Part shown: positions 27,765 to 37,324 of the stretch, piece by piece
How the letters are laid out: the number at the start of each line of letters is the position of its first letter
Numbering within the stretch: the first letter of the stretch is position 1
Source of the DNA: Burkholderiales bacterium
GTDB taxonomy: Bacteria; Pseudomonadota; Gammaproteobacteria; Burkholderiales; Burkholderiaceae_C
DNA length: 64,000 nt
Direction of reading: 5' to 3'
NCBI GenBank assembly: GCA_947372465.1
Contig: CANBTT010000003.1
Location: 1-64,000 of the forward strand
Notes under the pieces: model-generated
What the model was told of the DNA's origin: nothing
The model's database searches: none
Seen by the model: only the letters and a program-made list of their open reading frames with translations
Made by a program: the position numbers and the translations under genes

Positions 27765-28598
27765 CTAGGGGGGAAGCGCCTGCTCTTGAGACTTTGCAAA
27801 GCGCATGGAGAGATAAAGTAGACCCGCCCCGAGCAGCACCATCGGCACACACAGCCACTGCCCCATGCTCAAACCGCCAGCCAACAAGCCCAAGAAAGCG
27901 TCGGGCTCTCGAAAATATTCGGCAACAAAACGACACAAACCATAACCCAAAAGGAACAAACCCGACACAGCACCCGTGGGCCTGGGCTTTTTGGAAAAGA
28001 ACCAAAGCACAATGAACAACAACAAGCCCTCCATCAAAAATTGATAAATTTGTGATGGATGCCTGGGAATCAAGACACCACTTTGTGGGAAAACCATGGC
28101 CCACGGCAAATCCTCACTGGCTTGGCGACCCCACAGTTCGCCATTGATGAAGTTGCCCACTCTGCCACTGGCCAGTCCAGTGGGCACGCAAGGCGCAATG
28201 AAATCTGTCACCTCTAACCACCGTTTGCCTCTCAAACGGGCCCAAACCACCATGGCCACTATCACACCAATCATGCCCCCATGAAAGCTCATGCCCCCCT
28301 GCCAAATGAATAAAATTTGCTCAGGATGCGCCAAGTACAAAAGTGGTTTATAGAAAAAACAGTAGCCCAGTCGCCCACCCAAAATCACGCCCAAGACGCC
28401 AAAAAAGAGCAAGTCCTCGACCATCGAAGAGGACCATTGACCCGTTTCAACGCTCAATAGGTAGGGCTTGGTCTTCAGGCGTCGATTGGCCAAGTAAAGA
28501 AAAAGCGCAAAAGCCGCCAGATAACTGATGCCATACCAGTGAATGGATAAGGGGCCAAGGACCAGCGCGACAGGATCCCATTGTGGATGCATTAACAT
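27765..28598 (-). CDS. lgt: Prolipoprotein diacylglyceryl transferase
   Basis: This polytopic inner-membrane enzyme of 277 aa transfers diacylglycerol from phosphatidylglycerol to the lipobox Cys of prelipoproteins. Family signatures are [12 protein letters not shown] and the Lgt motif [14 protein letters not shown]. The start [12 protein letters not shown] is normal; the second ATG at 28592 is an alternative. It is divergent from ilvD, as in many Burkholderiales. Confidence 0.95.
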   Translation of the reverse strand: MLMHPQWDPVALVLGPLSIHWYGISYLAAFALFLYLANRRLKTKPYLLSVETGQWSSSMVEDLLFFGVLGVILGGRLGYCFFYKPLLYLAHPEQILFIWQGGMSFHGGMIGVIVAMVVWARLRGKRWLEVTDFIAPCVPTGLASGRVGNFINGELWGRQASEDLPWAMVFPQSGVLIPRHPSQIYQFLMEGLLLFIVLWFFSKKPRPTGAVSGLFLLGYGLCRFVAEYFREPDAFLGLLAGGLSMGQWLCVPMVLLGAGLLYLSMRFAKSQEQALPP

Positions 28599-28640
28599 GG
28601 TTTATATTGTGCCCGAACAAAGCGTTAAACTACTGACTTA

Positions 28641-28657
28641 GGAGAAAATGTTTCTCC
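28641..28657. promoter_or_regulatory. Perfect 7-bp dyad upstream of ilvD
   Basis: GGAGAAA-ATG-TTTCTCC is a perfect inverted repeat lying between the divergent lgt and ilvD genes, 51 bp before the ilvD ATG. It also includes a Shine-Dalgarno-like GGAG and an ATG that opens a 9-codon frame (28648-28677). It could be an operator, a hairpin in the ilvD leader or a leader peptide start. Confidence 0.3.
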
Positions 28658-28708
28658 GACATGGCTTGTATTTTTAAAGTAACCCTACCCATTCTCGATA
28701 CCAAAAAC

Positions 28709-30418
28709 ATGGACATCAAAACAATTCAAATCAATCGCCGCTCCGCTCAAATCACACAAGGCAAGTCTCGAGCCCCCAACCGATCCATGTATTACGGAAT
28801 GGGCTACGAAGAGAGCGATTTTGTCAAACCCATGGTTGGCGTCGCCAATGGCCACAGCACCATCACCCCCTGTAACAGCGGTTTACAAAAATTGGCTGAT
28901 GCGGCCATCCAAGGCATTGAAGAAGCAGGTGGCAACGCACAAGTCTTTGGCACACCCACCATCTCTGATGGCATGGCCATGGGCACGGAAGGGATGAAAT
29001 ACTCTTTGGTGTCAAGAGAAGTCATTGCTGACTGTATTGAGACCTGTGTTCAGGGTCAGTGGATGGATGGCGTCTTGGTCGTTGGCGGTTGCGATAAAAA
29101 CATGCCCGGCGGCATGATGGGCATCCTGAGGGCCAATGTGCCGGCTGTTTATGTCTACGGAGGCACCATTTTGCCCGGACGCCACAAGGGCCAAGATTTA
29201 AACATTGTGAGCGTCTTTGAGGCGGTTGGACAAAATGCAGCAGGCAACATGTCTGACGCTGAGCTCAAAGAAATTGAACAAAAAGCGATCCCAGGATCGG
29301 GTTCGTGCGGGGGCATGTACACCGCCAACACCATGTCCAGCGCCTTTGAGGCCCTGGGCATGTCATTGCCTTTTTCTTCGACCATGGCCAACCCCCACGA
29401 TGAAACCAAAAATTCGGCCAAAGCTGCGGCAAAAGTTTTGATTGAAGCCATCAAAAAAGACCTCAAACCCAGAGACATTGTGACTCGAAAATCCATTGAA
29501 AATGCGGTTTCTGTGATCATGGCAACCGGTGGATCAACCAATGCCGTGTTGCATTTTTTAGCGATTGCGCATGCGGCAGATGTGCCATGGTCCATTGATG
29601 ATTTTGAGATGATTCGCAAAAAAGTACCCGTGATCTGTGACCTCAAACCATCAGGACAGTACTTGGCCGTTGACTTGCATCAAGCCGGCGGGATTCCACA
29701 AGTCATGAAAACACTCTTGAAAGCTGGCCTCTTGCATGGCGACTGCATGACCATCACAGGCAAAACAATCGCTGAAAATTTAGCCGACATTCCAGATCAA
29801 CCCGAAAGCACACAAACGGTCATCAGATCCATTGACAAGGCGCTGTATGCGCAAGGCCACCTGGCCATTTTGAAGGGCAACTTGTCCCCAGAAGGCTGTG
29901 TCGCAAAGATCACAGGCCTGAAAAACCCTGTCATGACCGGCCCTGCGCGCGTCTTTGACGATGAGCAATCTGCCTTAAAAGCCATTCTTGATGGTCACAT
30001 CAAAGCCGGCGACATCATGGTCTTGAGGTACCTGGGCCCCAAAGGCGGCCCAGGCATGCCTGAAATGCTCGCACCCACTGGGGCATTGATCGGCGCCGGG
30101 CTTGGTGAAAGCGTGGGGCTCATCACCGATGGCCGCTTCTCTGGAGGCACTTGGGGCATGGTGGTTGGACACGTGGCGCCAGAGGCGGCGGCAGGCGGCA
30201 ACATTGCCTTCATCCACGAGGGGGATTCGATCACCATTGACGCCCATCAACTTCTCTTGCAGTTGAATGTGAGCGAAGAGGTGCTGGCTCAAAGAAAAGT
30301 GGGATGGACACCGCCTGCAGCGAGGTACTTGCGAGGCGTACAAGCCAAATTTGCTTTTAATGCATCCAGTGCAAGCAAAGGCGCAGTCTTGGACTTGTTT
30401 GAAAATAGAAATTTCTGA
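28709..30418 (+). CDS. ilvD: Dihydroxy-acid dehydratase
   Basis: This Fe-S enzyme of 569 aa makes 2-oxo acids in valine, isoleucine and leucine synthesis. Cluster cysteines lie in [16 protein letters not shown] and [17 protein letters not shown]. It belongs to the shorter IlvD type common in Burkholderiales ([14 protein letters not shown] near the start). The ATG at 28709 matches the family N-terminus but has no clear ribosome site; an in-frame ATG at 28661 would add 16 unlikely residues. A cytochrome c gene follows by 34 bp. Confidence 0.94.
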   Translation: MDIKTIQINRRSAQITQGKSRAPNRSMYYGMGYEESDFVKPMVGVANGHSTITPCNSGLQKLADAAIQGIEEAGGNAQVFGTPTISDGMAMGTEGMKYSLVSREVIADCIETCVQGQWMDGVLVVGGCDKNMPGGMMGILRANVPAVYVYGGTILPGRHKGQDLNIVSVFEAVGQNAAGNMSDAELKEIEQKAIPGSGSCGGMYTANTMSSAFEALGMSLPFSSTMANPHDETKNSAKAAAKVLIEAIKKDLKPRDIVTRKSIENAVSVIMATGGSTNAVLHFLAIAHAADVPWSIDDFEMIRKKVPVICDLKPSGQYLAVDLHQAGGIPQVMKTLLKAGLLHGDCMTITGKTIAENLADIPDQPESTQTVIRSIDKALYAQGHLAILKGNLSPEGCVAKITGLKNPVMTGPARVFDDEQSALKAILDGHIKAGDIMVLRYLGPKGGPGMPEMLAPTGALIGAGLGESVGLITDGRFSGGTWGMVVGHVAPEAAAGGNIAFIHEGDSITIDAHQLLLQLNVSEEVLAQRKVGWTPPAARYLRGVQAKFAFNASSASKGAVLDLFENRNF

Positions 30419-30452
30419 GCATTGCAAAAAACACCGAGCGCCTGATCTCCAG

Positions 30453-30809
30453 ATGAACGATGCACTCAAACGGCCCCAACTCAAAGCTTTGGGTTGGGCT
30501 TTTTCCGCTGTTGTGTTCGGCCTCGGTGCACTGGGGATCGTGCCACTGGCTCACGCGCAAATGGCCTTGGCCAAAGCCAAGCACTGCTTGTCTTGTCATG
30601 CAATCGACAAAAAAGTGGTGGGGCCAAGCTACCTGGATGTGGCGGCCAAGTACCGCAGCGACCCTCAAGCCAAAGAGCGCTTGGCGCAAAAAATCATCAA
30701 AGGTGGCTCTGGCATGTGGGGAGTGATTCCCATGCCTGCCAACCCACAAGTCAGCCCAGAGGAGTCCCAAGCCTTAGCGGCATGGGTCCTTCAACTCAAA
30801 GGCTTGTAA
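30453..30809 (+). CDS. Small periplasmic class I cytochrome c (c551/c552-like)
   Basis: This is a 118-aa protein with a signal peptide ending near AHA-QM. One haem site is CLSCH, followed by KKVVGPSYLDVAAKY. The axial Met is in the GMWGVIPMPANPQ block, and a C-terminal helix (EESQALAAWVLQL) completes the fold. Mature size is about 80 residues, typical for monohaem electron carriers to terminal oxidases. It is the nearest intact cytochrome to the Tat-type flavoprotein and the 27.6 kb remnant, but it is not linked to either. Confidence 0.92.
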   Translation: MNDALKRPQLKALGWAFSAVVFGLGALGIVPLAHAQMALAKAKHCLSCHAIDKKVVGPSYLDVAAKYRSDPQAKERLAQKIIKGGSGMWGVIPMPANPQVSPEESQALAAWVLQLKGL

Positions 30810-30829
30810 GCCCAAAGGACTGAGTCGCC

Positions 30830-32809
30830 TCAGAAACTCCTCTCAGACAATTGCTCCAAAATCGCAGGATTTTCTAGAGTTGAGGTGTCTTGCGTAATGG
30901 CCTCCCCTTTGGCAATGGAGCGCAACAAACGCCGCATGATTTTGCCAGAGCGCGTTTTGGGTAAATTGTCTCCAAATCGGATGTCTTTGGGTTTGGCAAT
31001 GGGACCAATCTCCTTGCCCACATGGTCTCTAAGGATTTTGGCCAATTTGATGGCCTCGTCGCCCATGGGTCTTGGACGCTTCAAAACCACAAAGGCACAA
31101 ATCGCCTCACCCGTTGTGTCATCGGGCCGCCCCACCACAGCCGCCTCGGCAACCAACTCTGTGCAACTGACCAAAGCAGATTCAATCTCCATGGTTCCCA
31201 TGCGGTGCCCTGAGACATTGAGGACATCATCAATGCGGCCTGTGATGGTGAAATAGCCTGTTTTTTCATCGCGGATGGCACCATCGCCTGCCAAATAGTA
31301 TTCCCCTTTGAAGTCATCCGGGTAATAACTCTTTTTAAAGCGCTCTGGATCGCCCCAAATGGTTCTGATCATGGAGGGCCATGGTTTCTTCACCACCAAA
31401 ATACCACCATGTCCATTGGGCACATCTTTACCGCTTTCATCCACAATGGCTGCATCAATGCCAGGGAACGGCAAGGTGCAAGAGCCTGGCACCATGGGTG
31501 TTGCACCGGGCATGGGCGTGATCATGTGGCCGCCAGTCTCAGTTTGCCAGAAGGTATCCACAATGGGGCAATTGGAGCCGCCCACGTGTTTGTAATACCA
31601 CTCCCAAGCCGCCGGGTTGATCGGCTCGCCAACAGAGCCCAGCAGTCTAAGACTCGAGAGATTGTATTGCTTGGGATGGATGGCCTCATCGGCCTCGGCA
31701 GACTTGATCAGTGAGCGAATGGCTGTCGGGGCCGTATAAAAGACACTGACCTTGTGTTTCTCGATGGTGCTCCAAAAGCGCCCAGCATTGGGAAATGTCG
31801 GTACACCTTCAAAGACAATCTCCGTCGCGCCGAGTGCCAACGGTCCATAGGTGATGTAGGTGTGTCCCGTGACCCACCCTATGTCTGCTGTACACCAAAA
31901 GATATCATCTGCTTTCAAGTCAAAGGTCCACTCCGTGGTGAGCGCAGCATGCAAGAGATAACCAGCACTCGCGTGCTGAACCCCTTTGGGCTTGCCTGTT
32001 GAGCCAGAGGTGTACAACAAAAACAAAGGATGCTCTGAACCCACCCACTCTGGCTCAATGTGCTTGGGTTTAGCACTGGCCAAAGGCTCCAACCAATGAT
32101 CGCGACCTTCCTTCATGTCGACTTGAGCACCAGAGCGCTTGACCACCAAAACGCTTTGAATTTTTTCGCATCCGCCCATCCCCAATGCCTCATCCACAAT
32201 GGACTTCAATGGCAACTGTTTTCCACCTCGGATTTGATGATCCGCTGTGATGACCAATTTGGCGCCAGTGTCCTCAATGCGGTCACGCAAGGATTGGGCT
32301 GAAAAACCGCCAAACACCACAGAGTGAATGGCGCCAATGCGCGCGCACGCTTGCATGCAGGCCACCCCATCAATGGACATGGAGATGTAGATAATGACAC
32401 GGTCGCCTTTCCCTACACCATGGGACTTTAAAACATGCGCATACTGACAAGTTTTTCCCAGTAAATCCCGGTAAGTGATCTTGCTGACTTCACCACCATC
32501 GGCCTCAAAAATCAAGGCGGTTTTATCCCCCAGGCCGCGCTCGATATTGCGATCCAAACAGTTGTAAGAGACGTTCAACTCACCATCGTCAAACCATTTG
32601 AAAAAAGGCTTTTCACTTTCATCAAGCACTTTGGTGAAGGGTTTTTTCCAAGTGATCAACCTCTTTGCTTGCTCAGCCCAAAAACCTTGATGATCTCTTT
32701 GTGCATGGGCACACAAAGCCTCATAGGCCTGCATGCTTGGAATCGCCGCCTTCTCAGAAAAAGCCTTGGGTGGGTAATAGATGGGATGGTCTGTATGGGA
32801 TTCGCTCAT
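30830..32809 (-). CDS. acs: Acetyl-CoA synthetase
   Basis: This AMP-forming ligase activates acetate to acetyl-CoA. The 659-aa protein has the P-loop [13 protein letters not shown], the motif [12 protein letters not shown], and the regulatory acetylation-site lysine in [18 protein letters not shown] at 32809 is chosen for its AGGAG about 10 bp upstream; a further in-frame start at 32857 is less likely. It is convergent with the cytochrome gene and divergent from fumarase. A near-consensus FNR-type site lies about 120 bp upstream. Confidence 0.95.
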   Translation of the reverse strand: MSESHTDHPIYYPPKAFSEKAAIPSMQAYEALCAHAQRDHQGFWAEQAKRLITWKKPFTKVLDESEKPFFKWFDDGELNVSYNCLDRNIERGLGDKTALIFEADGGEVSKITYRDLLGKTCQYAHVLKSHGVGKGDRVIIYISMSIDGVACMQACARIGAIHSVVFGGFSAQSLRDRIEDTGAKLVITADHQIRGGKQLPLKSIVDEALGMGGCEKIQSVLVVKRSGAQVDMKEGRDHWLEPLASAKPKHIEPEWVGSEHPLFLLYTSGSTGKPKGVQHASAGYLLHAALTTEWTFDLKADDIFWCTADIGWVTGHTYITYGPLALGATEIVFEGVPTFPNAGRFWSTIEKHKVSVFYTAPTAIRSLIKSAEADEAIHPKQYNLSSLRLLGSVGEPINPAAWEWYYKHVGGSNCPIVDTFWQTETGGHMITPMPGATPMVPGSCTLPFPGIDAAIVDESGKDVPNGHGGILVVKKPWPSMIRTIWGDPERFKKSYYPDDFKGEYYLAGDGAIRDEKTGYFTITGRIDDVLNVSGHRMGTMEIESALVSCTELVAEAAVVGRPDDTTGEAICAFVVLKRPRPMGDEAIKLAKILRDHVGKEIGPIAKPKDIRFGDNLPKTRSGKIMRRLLRSIAKGEAITQDTSTLENPAILEQLSERSF

Positions 32810-33182
32810 ATCGTCTAGTCTCCTGATTAACTTATTTTGGGTAGTTACCACATTCAAACTTCATTTTAGGGAGACTTCTTAATCAAAACTGACAAGAAAA
32901 ACCCTGTATTTAAAAAATAAACAGTCCTTTGATCTTGATCAGATTTGATTGAAATATTTCCTTTTTTTGGTTTTACCCAAGCGTGGCGCCTTTTAAATCC
33001 CAGAAAACAGCCCGCGCTTGCCGCGCCCTCCCCATTGCTGCGGCATCCCTCCTGCTGAGAATTGAGCTTTTTGTCTGCCTACGGGTCCAAATAATGATCT
33101 CGCTCAGAGTAAACTTATGCACCTGACTCACCTCAAGCACTTCAACAGATGTGAGCACACCCCACAACTTAAAGAGAATCCC
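32810..33182. other. Divergent acs-fumarase intergenic region
   Basis: This 373-bp region must hold both promoters. It includes an AT-rich segment with an FNR-like box (32929-32942), then a GC-rich stretch near 33000-33060 with no recognisable gene. I see no small RNA with confidence. Confidence 0.4.
32929..32942. promoter_or_regulatory. FNR/Anr-like site between acs and fumarase
   Basis: TTGATCTTGATCAG matches the FNR consensus TTGAT-N4-ATCAA at nine of ten positions. It is about 120 bp upstream of the acs start and 240 bp upstream of the fumarase start. Oxygen control of either gene would be sensible, but no footprint or known local regulon is available from sequence. Confidence 0.35.
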
Positions 33183-34730
33183 ATGACCATCATTCGACAA
33201 GACGACTTGATTGAATCCATCGCAGCCGCACTTCAGTTCATCAGTTATTACCACCCAGCTGACTACATTTCCCACTTGGCAAGCGCCTACGAAAGGGAGC
33301 AATCCCCCGCAGCCAAGGACGCCATCGCTCAAATTTTGACCAATAGCAAAATGAGCGCCACAGGCCACCGCCCCATCTGCCAAGACACAGGCATCGTCAA
33401 TGTCTTTATCAAATTGGGCATGAACGTCAAGCTAGAAGGTTTTACTTCTAGCCTAGAAGATGCCATCAACGAAGGCGTCAGACAAGGCTACAACAACGCG
33501 GACAACATGCTTCGCGCCAGTGTGGTGAGCGATCCTGAATTTGCCAGAAAGAACACGAAAGACAACACACCAGCGGTGATTTTCACCGAAGTCGTGGCTG
33601 GCGATGCGCTTGAGGTGACCGTCGCGGCCAAAGGGGGTGGCAGCGAGAACAAAAGCAAGATGATCATGCTCAACCCCAGCGACAGTGTGGTGGACTGGGT
33701 TTTAAAAACGGTCCCCACCATGGGGGCGGGTTGGTGCCCCCCTGGCATGCTCGGCATTGGCATTGGTGGCACAGCTGAAAAAGCCGTCTTGATGGCAAAA
33801 GAAAGCCTGATGGATGACTTGGACATGTACCAGTTGCTCGAAAAATCCTCCAAAGGTCAAGTGCTCACCCAAGTTGAAAACATGAGACTGGAGCTGTACG
33901 AGAAAGTCAATGCATTGGGCATTGGTGCTCAAGGTCTGGGTGGACTGACCACCGTTTTGGATGTCAAAATTAAAATGTATCCCACACACGCCGCTAGCAA
34001 ACCCGTGGCGATGATTCCCAATTGCGCCGCCACACGCCATGCACACTTTGTCATGAAAGGCGAAGGCCCCGTCTTCCTCGACCCCCCATCCTTGGACATT
34101 TGGCCTCAAGTGGCATGGAAGGCAGACACCCAGAAAAGCCAACGGGTCGATCTCAATACCCTCACCAAAGAGCAAGTGGCCTCATGGACGCCAGGACAAA
34201 CCTTGCTTTTAAATGGTCGCATGCTCACCGGAAGAGATGCAGCTCATCAACGCATCAAAGACATGCTGGCCAAAGGGGAACCTTTGCCTGTTGACTTCAA
34301 AAACAGAGTGATCTACTACGTGGGCCCCGTCGACCCAGTGGGTGATGAGGCCGTGGGCCCAGCGGGACCCACCACATCCACAAGGATGGACAAGTTCACA
34401 GAGATGATGCTGGCTGAGACAGGTTTGCTGTCAATGATTGGCAAGGCAGAACGTGGTCCTGTGGCCATCGAAGCGATCAAAAAACACAAGAGTGCCTATC
34501 TCATGGCCGTGGGTGGTGCCGCCTATTTGGTCAGCAAGGCCATCAAAACCGCCAAAGTGGTCGGGTTTGCCGACCTGGGGATGGAGGCGATTTACGAGTT
34601 TGACGTGATCGACATGCCTGTCACAGTGGCCGTCGACTCAGGAGGCACAAGCGCGCACATCACAGGACCGGAAATTTGGAAAAAAAGAATTGCCACGGGC
34701 GAGTTCAAGGGCATCAAACTCAAGAGTTGA
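33183..34730 (+). CDS. Class I fumarate hydratase (iron-sulfur)
   Basis: This 515-aa 4Fe-4S fumarase of the FumA/FumB type interconverts fumarate and malate. Cluster cysteines are in HRPICQDTGIVN, GWCPPGMLGIGIGG and MIPNCAATRH. The C-terminal beta domain carries GPVDPVGDEAVGPAGPTTSTR. The ATG at 33183 follows AAAGAGAA and begins MTIIRQDDLIESIA, the usual start; an upstream extension from 33117 is rejected. A strong terminator follows. Confidence 0.95.
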   Translation: MTIIRQDDLIESIAAALQFISYYHPADYISHLASAYEREQSPAAKDAIAQILTNSKMSATGHRPICQDTGIVNVFIKLGMNVKLEGFTSSLEDAINEGVRQGYNNADNMLRASVVSDPEFARKNTKDNTPAVIFTEVVAGDALEVTVAAKGGGSENKSKMIMLNPSDSVVDWVLKTVPTMGAGWCPPGMLGIGIGGTAEKAVLMAKESLMDDLDMYQLLEKSSKGQVLTQVENMRLELYEKVNALGIGAQGLGGLTTVLDVKIKMYPTHAASKPVAMIPNCAATRHAHFVMKGEGPVFLDPPSLDIWPQVAWKADTQKSQRVDLNTLTKEQVASWTPGQTLLLNGRMLTGRDAAHQRIKDMLAKGEPLPVDFKNRVIYYVGPVDPVGDEAVGPAGPTTSTRMDKFTEMMLAETGLLSMIGKAERGPVAIEAIKKHKSAYLMAVGGAAYLVSKAIKTAKVVGFADLGMEAIYEFDVIDMPVTVAVDSGGTSAHITGPEIWKKRIATGEFKGIKLKS

Positions 34731-34765
34731 TCCGCGCAATTTGAAGTTTCCATGAATTGCCTGTG

Positions 34766-34799
34766 AAGGCGTGCTTAAATTTTGAGCACGCCTTTTTTT
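34766..34799 (+). terminator. Rho-independent terminator after fumarase
   Basis: The 10-bp stem AAGGCGTGCT/AGCACGCCTT has a 9-nt loop and is followed by seven T residues. It sits 36 bp past the stop codon and faces the convergent unknown gene. Confidence 0.92.
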
Positions 34800-34860
34800 C
34801 ACAGAACTCAATTGGATTGCCTAAAAAGGGCCTTGCAGCTGGGGCTCGCGCAATAAAGGC

Positions 34861-35520
34861 TTAGTGCAATCGCCTTGAATTTTTGTTTTTAATCGAACCC
34901 TTGGCACTGCTTGCAGAAGAAAGTTTCCCAGGACTAGAGTGGGGCATGCGCTCCAAAGAATCGATCAAATTTTCAAACTTATCGATGAACAACTTGTCAA
35001 CCTCTCGAATCACACCCTCTAGTTTATCAGGCTCGAAATGGCGCTCCAAAACATGAATCACATCTTGAACCATCACGTCGCGTTGAACATCCATGATGGC
35101 GGCAGGAGTAGGCCCCACAAATAAGAGCGTTGATTCCTCGAAGAATTCACCTTCTTCCTCTTCATCCGGCACAAAGTCCTCTTGGTCCCCGGACTCAAAT
35201 TGCTCGTTGTAGAAAGTCACTTCAAAGGCGGCACCAATCGCCGTCAATTCATTCAAGCCCATGCAAAACTCGTCCAAGTTTTGATGAAATTTCATTTCCC
35301 CGACCACCGTCCAGCAAATTCTTAGCATGCCCTCCTTGCGGTCGACGACAATGCCCGGCTCATCTTCGTAAATGCTGGCCGAGCCTTTTTTAAACGTGCT
35401 CTCACCCGTTTGGCTCCACAAGGGTTTCAAGGCCTCGTTGATCTCTTTGTCCGTCACATCTTGACGAAGTTGAACTTGCCCATGAAGGTGAATTTCAAAG
35501 ACTTCGTTGATGGTGCTCAT
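34861..35520 (-). CDS. Conserved-looking acidic protein of unknown function
   Basis: This 219-aa cytoplasmic protein has no signal peptide or membrane helix. The N-terminal half is mixed alpha/beta (MSTINEVFEIHLHGQVQLRQ). A strongly acidic stretch lies near residues 110-130 (DQEDFVPDEEEEGEFFEE). The C-terminal half is helical (VLERHFEPDKLEGVIREVDK), with a basic Ser/Lys-rich tail. I do not recognise a named family. Codon use looks like the neighbours, and reading-frame length and composition support a real gene. Confidence 0.78.
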   Translation of the reverse strand: MSTINEVFEIHLHGQVQLRQDVTDKEINEALKPLWSQTGESTFKKGSASIYEDEPGIVVDRKEGMLRICWTVVGEMKFHQNLDEFCMGLNELTAIGAAFEVTFYNEQFESGDQEDFVPDEEEEGEFFEESTLLFVGPTPAAIMDVQRDVMVQDVIHVLERHFEPDKLEGVIREVDKLFIDKFENLIDSLERMPHSSPGKLSSASSAKGSIKNKNSRRLH

Positions 35521-35619
35521 GAATAGAAAAACTCGCTAAAAAGACAAATATTGGGCTCAACCTCTGGCTGAGCCATGCGCTCAAAGATATCATACTGGAT
35601 TGTTGCAGAACTCTTTGCC

Positions 35620-37317
35620 CTATTTGGCCAAAGCAGTCGATCTGATTTGACTCAGTGAGACCCGAGTGGTGATCACATCGGGATCAAGCATGACTTCAAT
35701 CAAGGTGCCTTGCTCTCTAGCCAGTGCGTCCATGAACAAGTCCTCAAACTCCTCGGTCTTGCTCATCCGCACACCGACGTAGCCATAAGCTTGCGCCAAC
35801 TTCACAAAATCAGGGTTTTTAAGCGTTGAGCCACTGACGTGCGTTGGGTACTCTCGCTCTTGATGCATTCTTATGGTGCCATACAAACCATTGTTCAGCA
35901 GCAAGACAATGGATTTAGCGCCGTGCTGCACAGCTGTGGCCAGCTCTTGACCTGTCATCAAAAAGTCGCCGTCACCCGCAATCGTGAAGGAGACACGTTG
36001 CGACAATATGTTCGCAGCAATGCCTGCCGGCACACCATAGCCCATGGCACCAGAAGTGGGGGCCAATTGGGTTTTATACCCCTTGGACAAGCCATGGTAG
36101 CGATGAAAGCGATGGAGCCAAGATGAAAAATTACCTGCCCCATTGCTCAAAACAGCGTCAGGGGGCAGTTTATCAGTCACAACGCCCATCACCAGGGCCA
36201 TGTCAACCGTGCCGGGCAAGACCTGAGGCTTTAAATTGTCTAAATACTCTCCATGGATGGCGTCTGTCCACTCTCGCCACACAATGCCGCCTGGACTTGG
36301 GGCGGGTAGCGCCTCCAAGGCAAAGGCCGCTGCGTTCATGGTCGTGTTGAAACTTAAATCGGCCTGGTAGACACGGCCCAACTCCTCGGCGCTTGCATGA
36401 AAATGCACCAAAGTTTGATCCGGCTTGGGTGCCTTGATCAAGGTGTAGCCATTGGTGGTCATTTCCCCCAATCGTGGGCCTATGGCAATGATCAGATCAC
36501 TGAGCTGAATTCTTTGCGCCAGCTTGGGATTGATGCCAATGCCCACGTCACCAGCATACAAAGGAGAATAATTGTCAAATGTATCTTGAAATCGAAATGC
36601 ACATCCCACAGGCAAATGCCAAGCATTGGCGAAAGCCTCAAGTGCTTTTGCACTCTCAACCGTCCACCCGCCCCCGCCTGCAATGACCAAGGGTCGTTGG
36701 GCACCTTCGAGCAGGCGCTTGAAGACGAGCAAAGACTGCGGATCGCAGTGCGCCTGGGTGGGGAACACTTTTGGCAATGGGGCAACTTCGACCTCTTGAC
36801 GCAGCATGTCCTCTGGCAAAACCACAACCACTGGTCCAGGCCGGCCATTCATCGCCAACGCAAACGCCCTGGCAACATACTCTGGAATCCTGTTGGCGTC
36901 GTCAATTCTCTCAACCCGTTTGGCCATTCCCTTGGTATTGGGTCCAAAAAAAGTGTTGTAATCCAACTCTTGAAAAGCTTCGCGGTCTCTAAAATCGCTG
37001 CCCACGTCGCCCACAAACAAAATCATTGGCGTGCTGTCTTGAAAGGCCGTGTGCACACCAATGGAGGCGTTGGTAGCTCCCGGACCACGAGTCACAAAAC
37101 AAATGCCCGGGCGCGCACTTAACTTGCCCGCCGCCTCTGCCATGTTGGCAGCTCCACCTTCTTGCCTGTTGATCACAAATTCAATCTTGTCGTGGTAGGC
37201 GTGAAAACCGTCCAAAACGGCCAAGAAACTCTCACCTGGCACACCAAAGGCATGGGTCACACCCTGCTCGAGCAAGCACTCCACCAACAAATGACCAGCC
37301 AATTGACGTTTTGCCAT
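35620..37317 (-). CDS. ThDP-dependent enzyme, acetolactate-synthase-like
   Basis: This is a 565-aa three-domain thiamin diphosphate enzyme. The catalytic Glu is in FGVPGESFLAVLDG, the central domain follows, and the ThDP/Mg motif begins IAGDGDFLMTGQELATA. No small regulatory subunit gene is adjacent, and an MFS transporter gene precedes it by 7 bp. That argues for a catabolic or decarboxylating role (2-oxo acid, oxalyl-, sulfo- or benzoylformate-type) rather than branched-chain synthesis. ATG at 37317 matches the family start. Confidence 0.85.
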   Translation of the reverse strand: MAKRQLAGHLLVECLLEQGVTHAFGVPGESFLAVLDGFHAYHDKIEFVINRQEGGAANMAEAAGKLSARPGICFVTRGPGATNASIGVHTAFQDSTPMILFVGDVGSDFRDREAFQELDYNTFFGPNTKGMAKRVERIDDANRIPEYVARAFALAMNGRPGPVVVVLPEDMLRQEVEVAPLPKVFPTQAHCDPQSLLVFKRLLEGAQRPLVIAGGGGWTVESAKALEAFANAWHLPVGCAFRFQDTFDNYSPLYAGDVGIGINPKLAQRIQLSDLIIAIGPRLGEMTTNGYTLIKAPKPDQTLVHFHASAEELGRVYQADLSFNTTMNAAAFALEALPAPSPGGIVWREWTDAIHGEYLDNLKPQVLPGTVDMALVMGVVTDKLPPDAVLSNGAGNFSSWLHRFHRYHGLSKGYKTQLAPTSGAMGYGVPAGIAANILSQRVSFTIAGDGDFLMTGQELATAVQHGAKSIVLLLNNGLYGTIRMHQEREYPTHVSGSTLKNPDFVKLAQAYGYVGVRMSKTEEFEDLFMDALAREQGTLIEVMLDPDVITTRVSLSQIRSTALAK

Positions 37318-37324
37318 ATGAATC

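Noticed and set aside
36397-37122. 241-codon plus-strand open frame antisense to the ThDP enzyme
   Set aside because: Shadow of a conserved gene; no ribosome site or recognisable domain.
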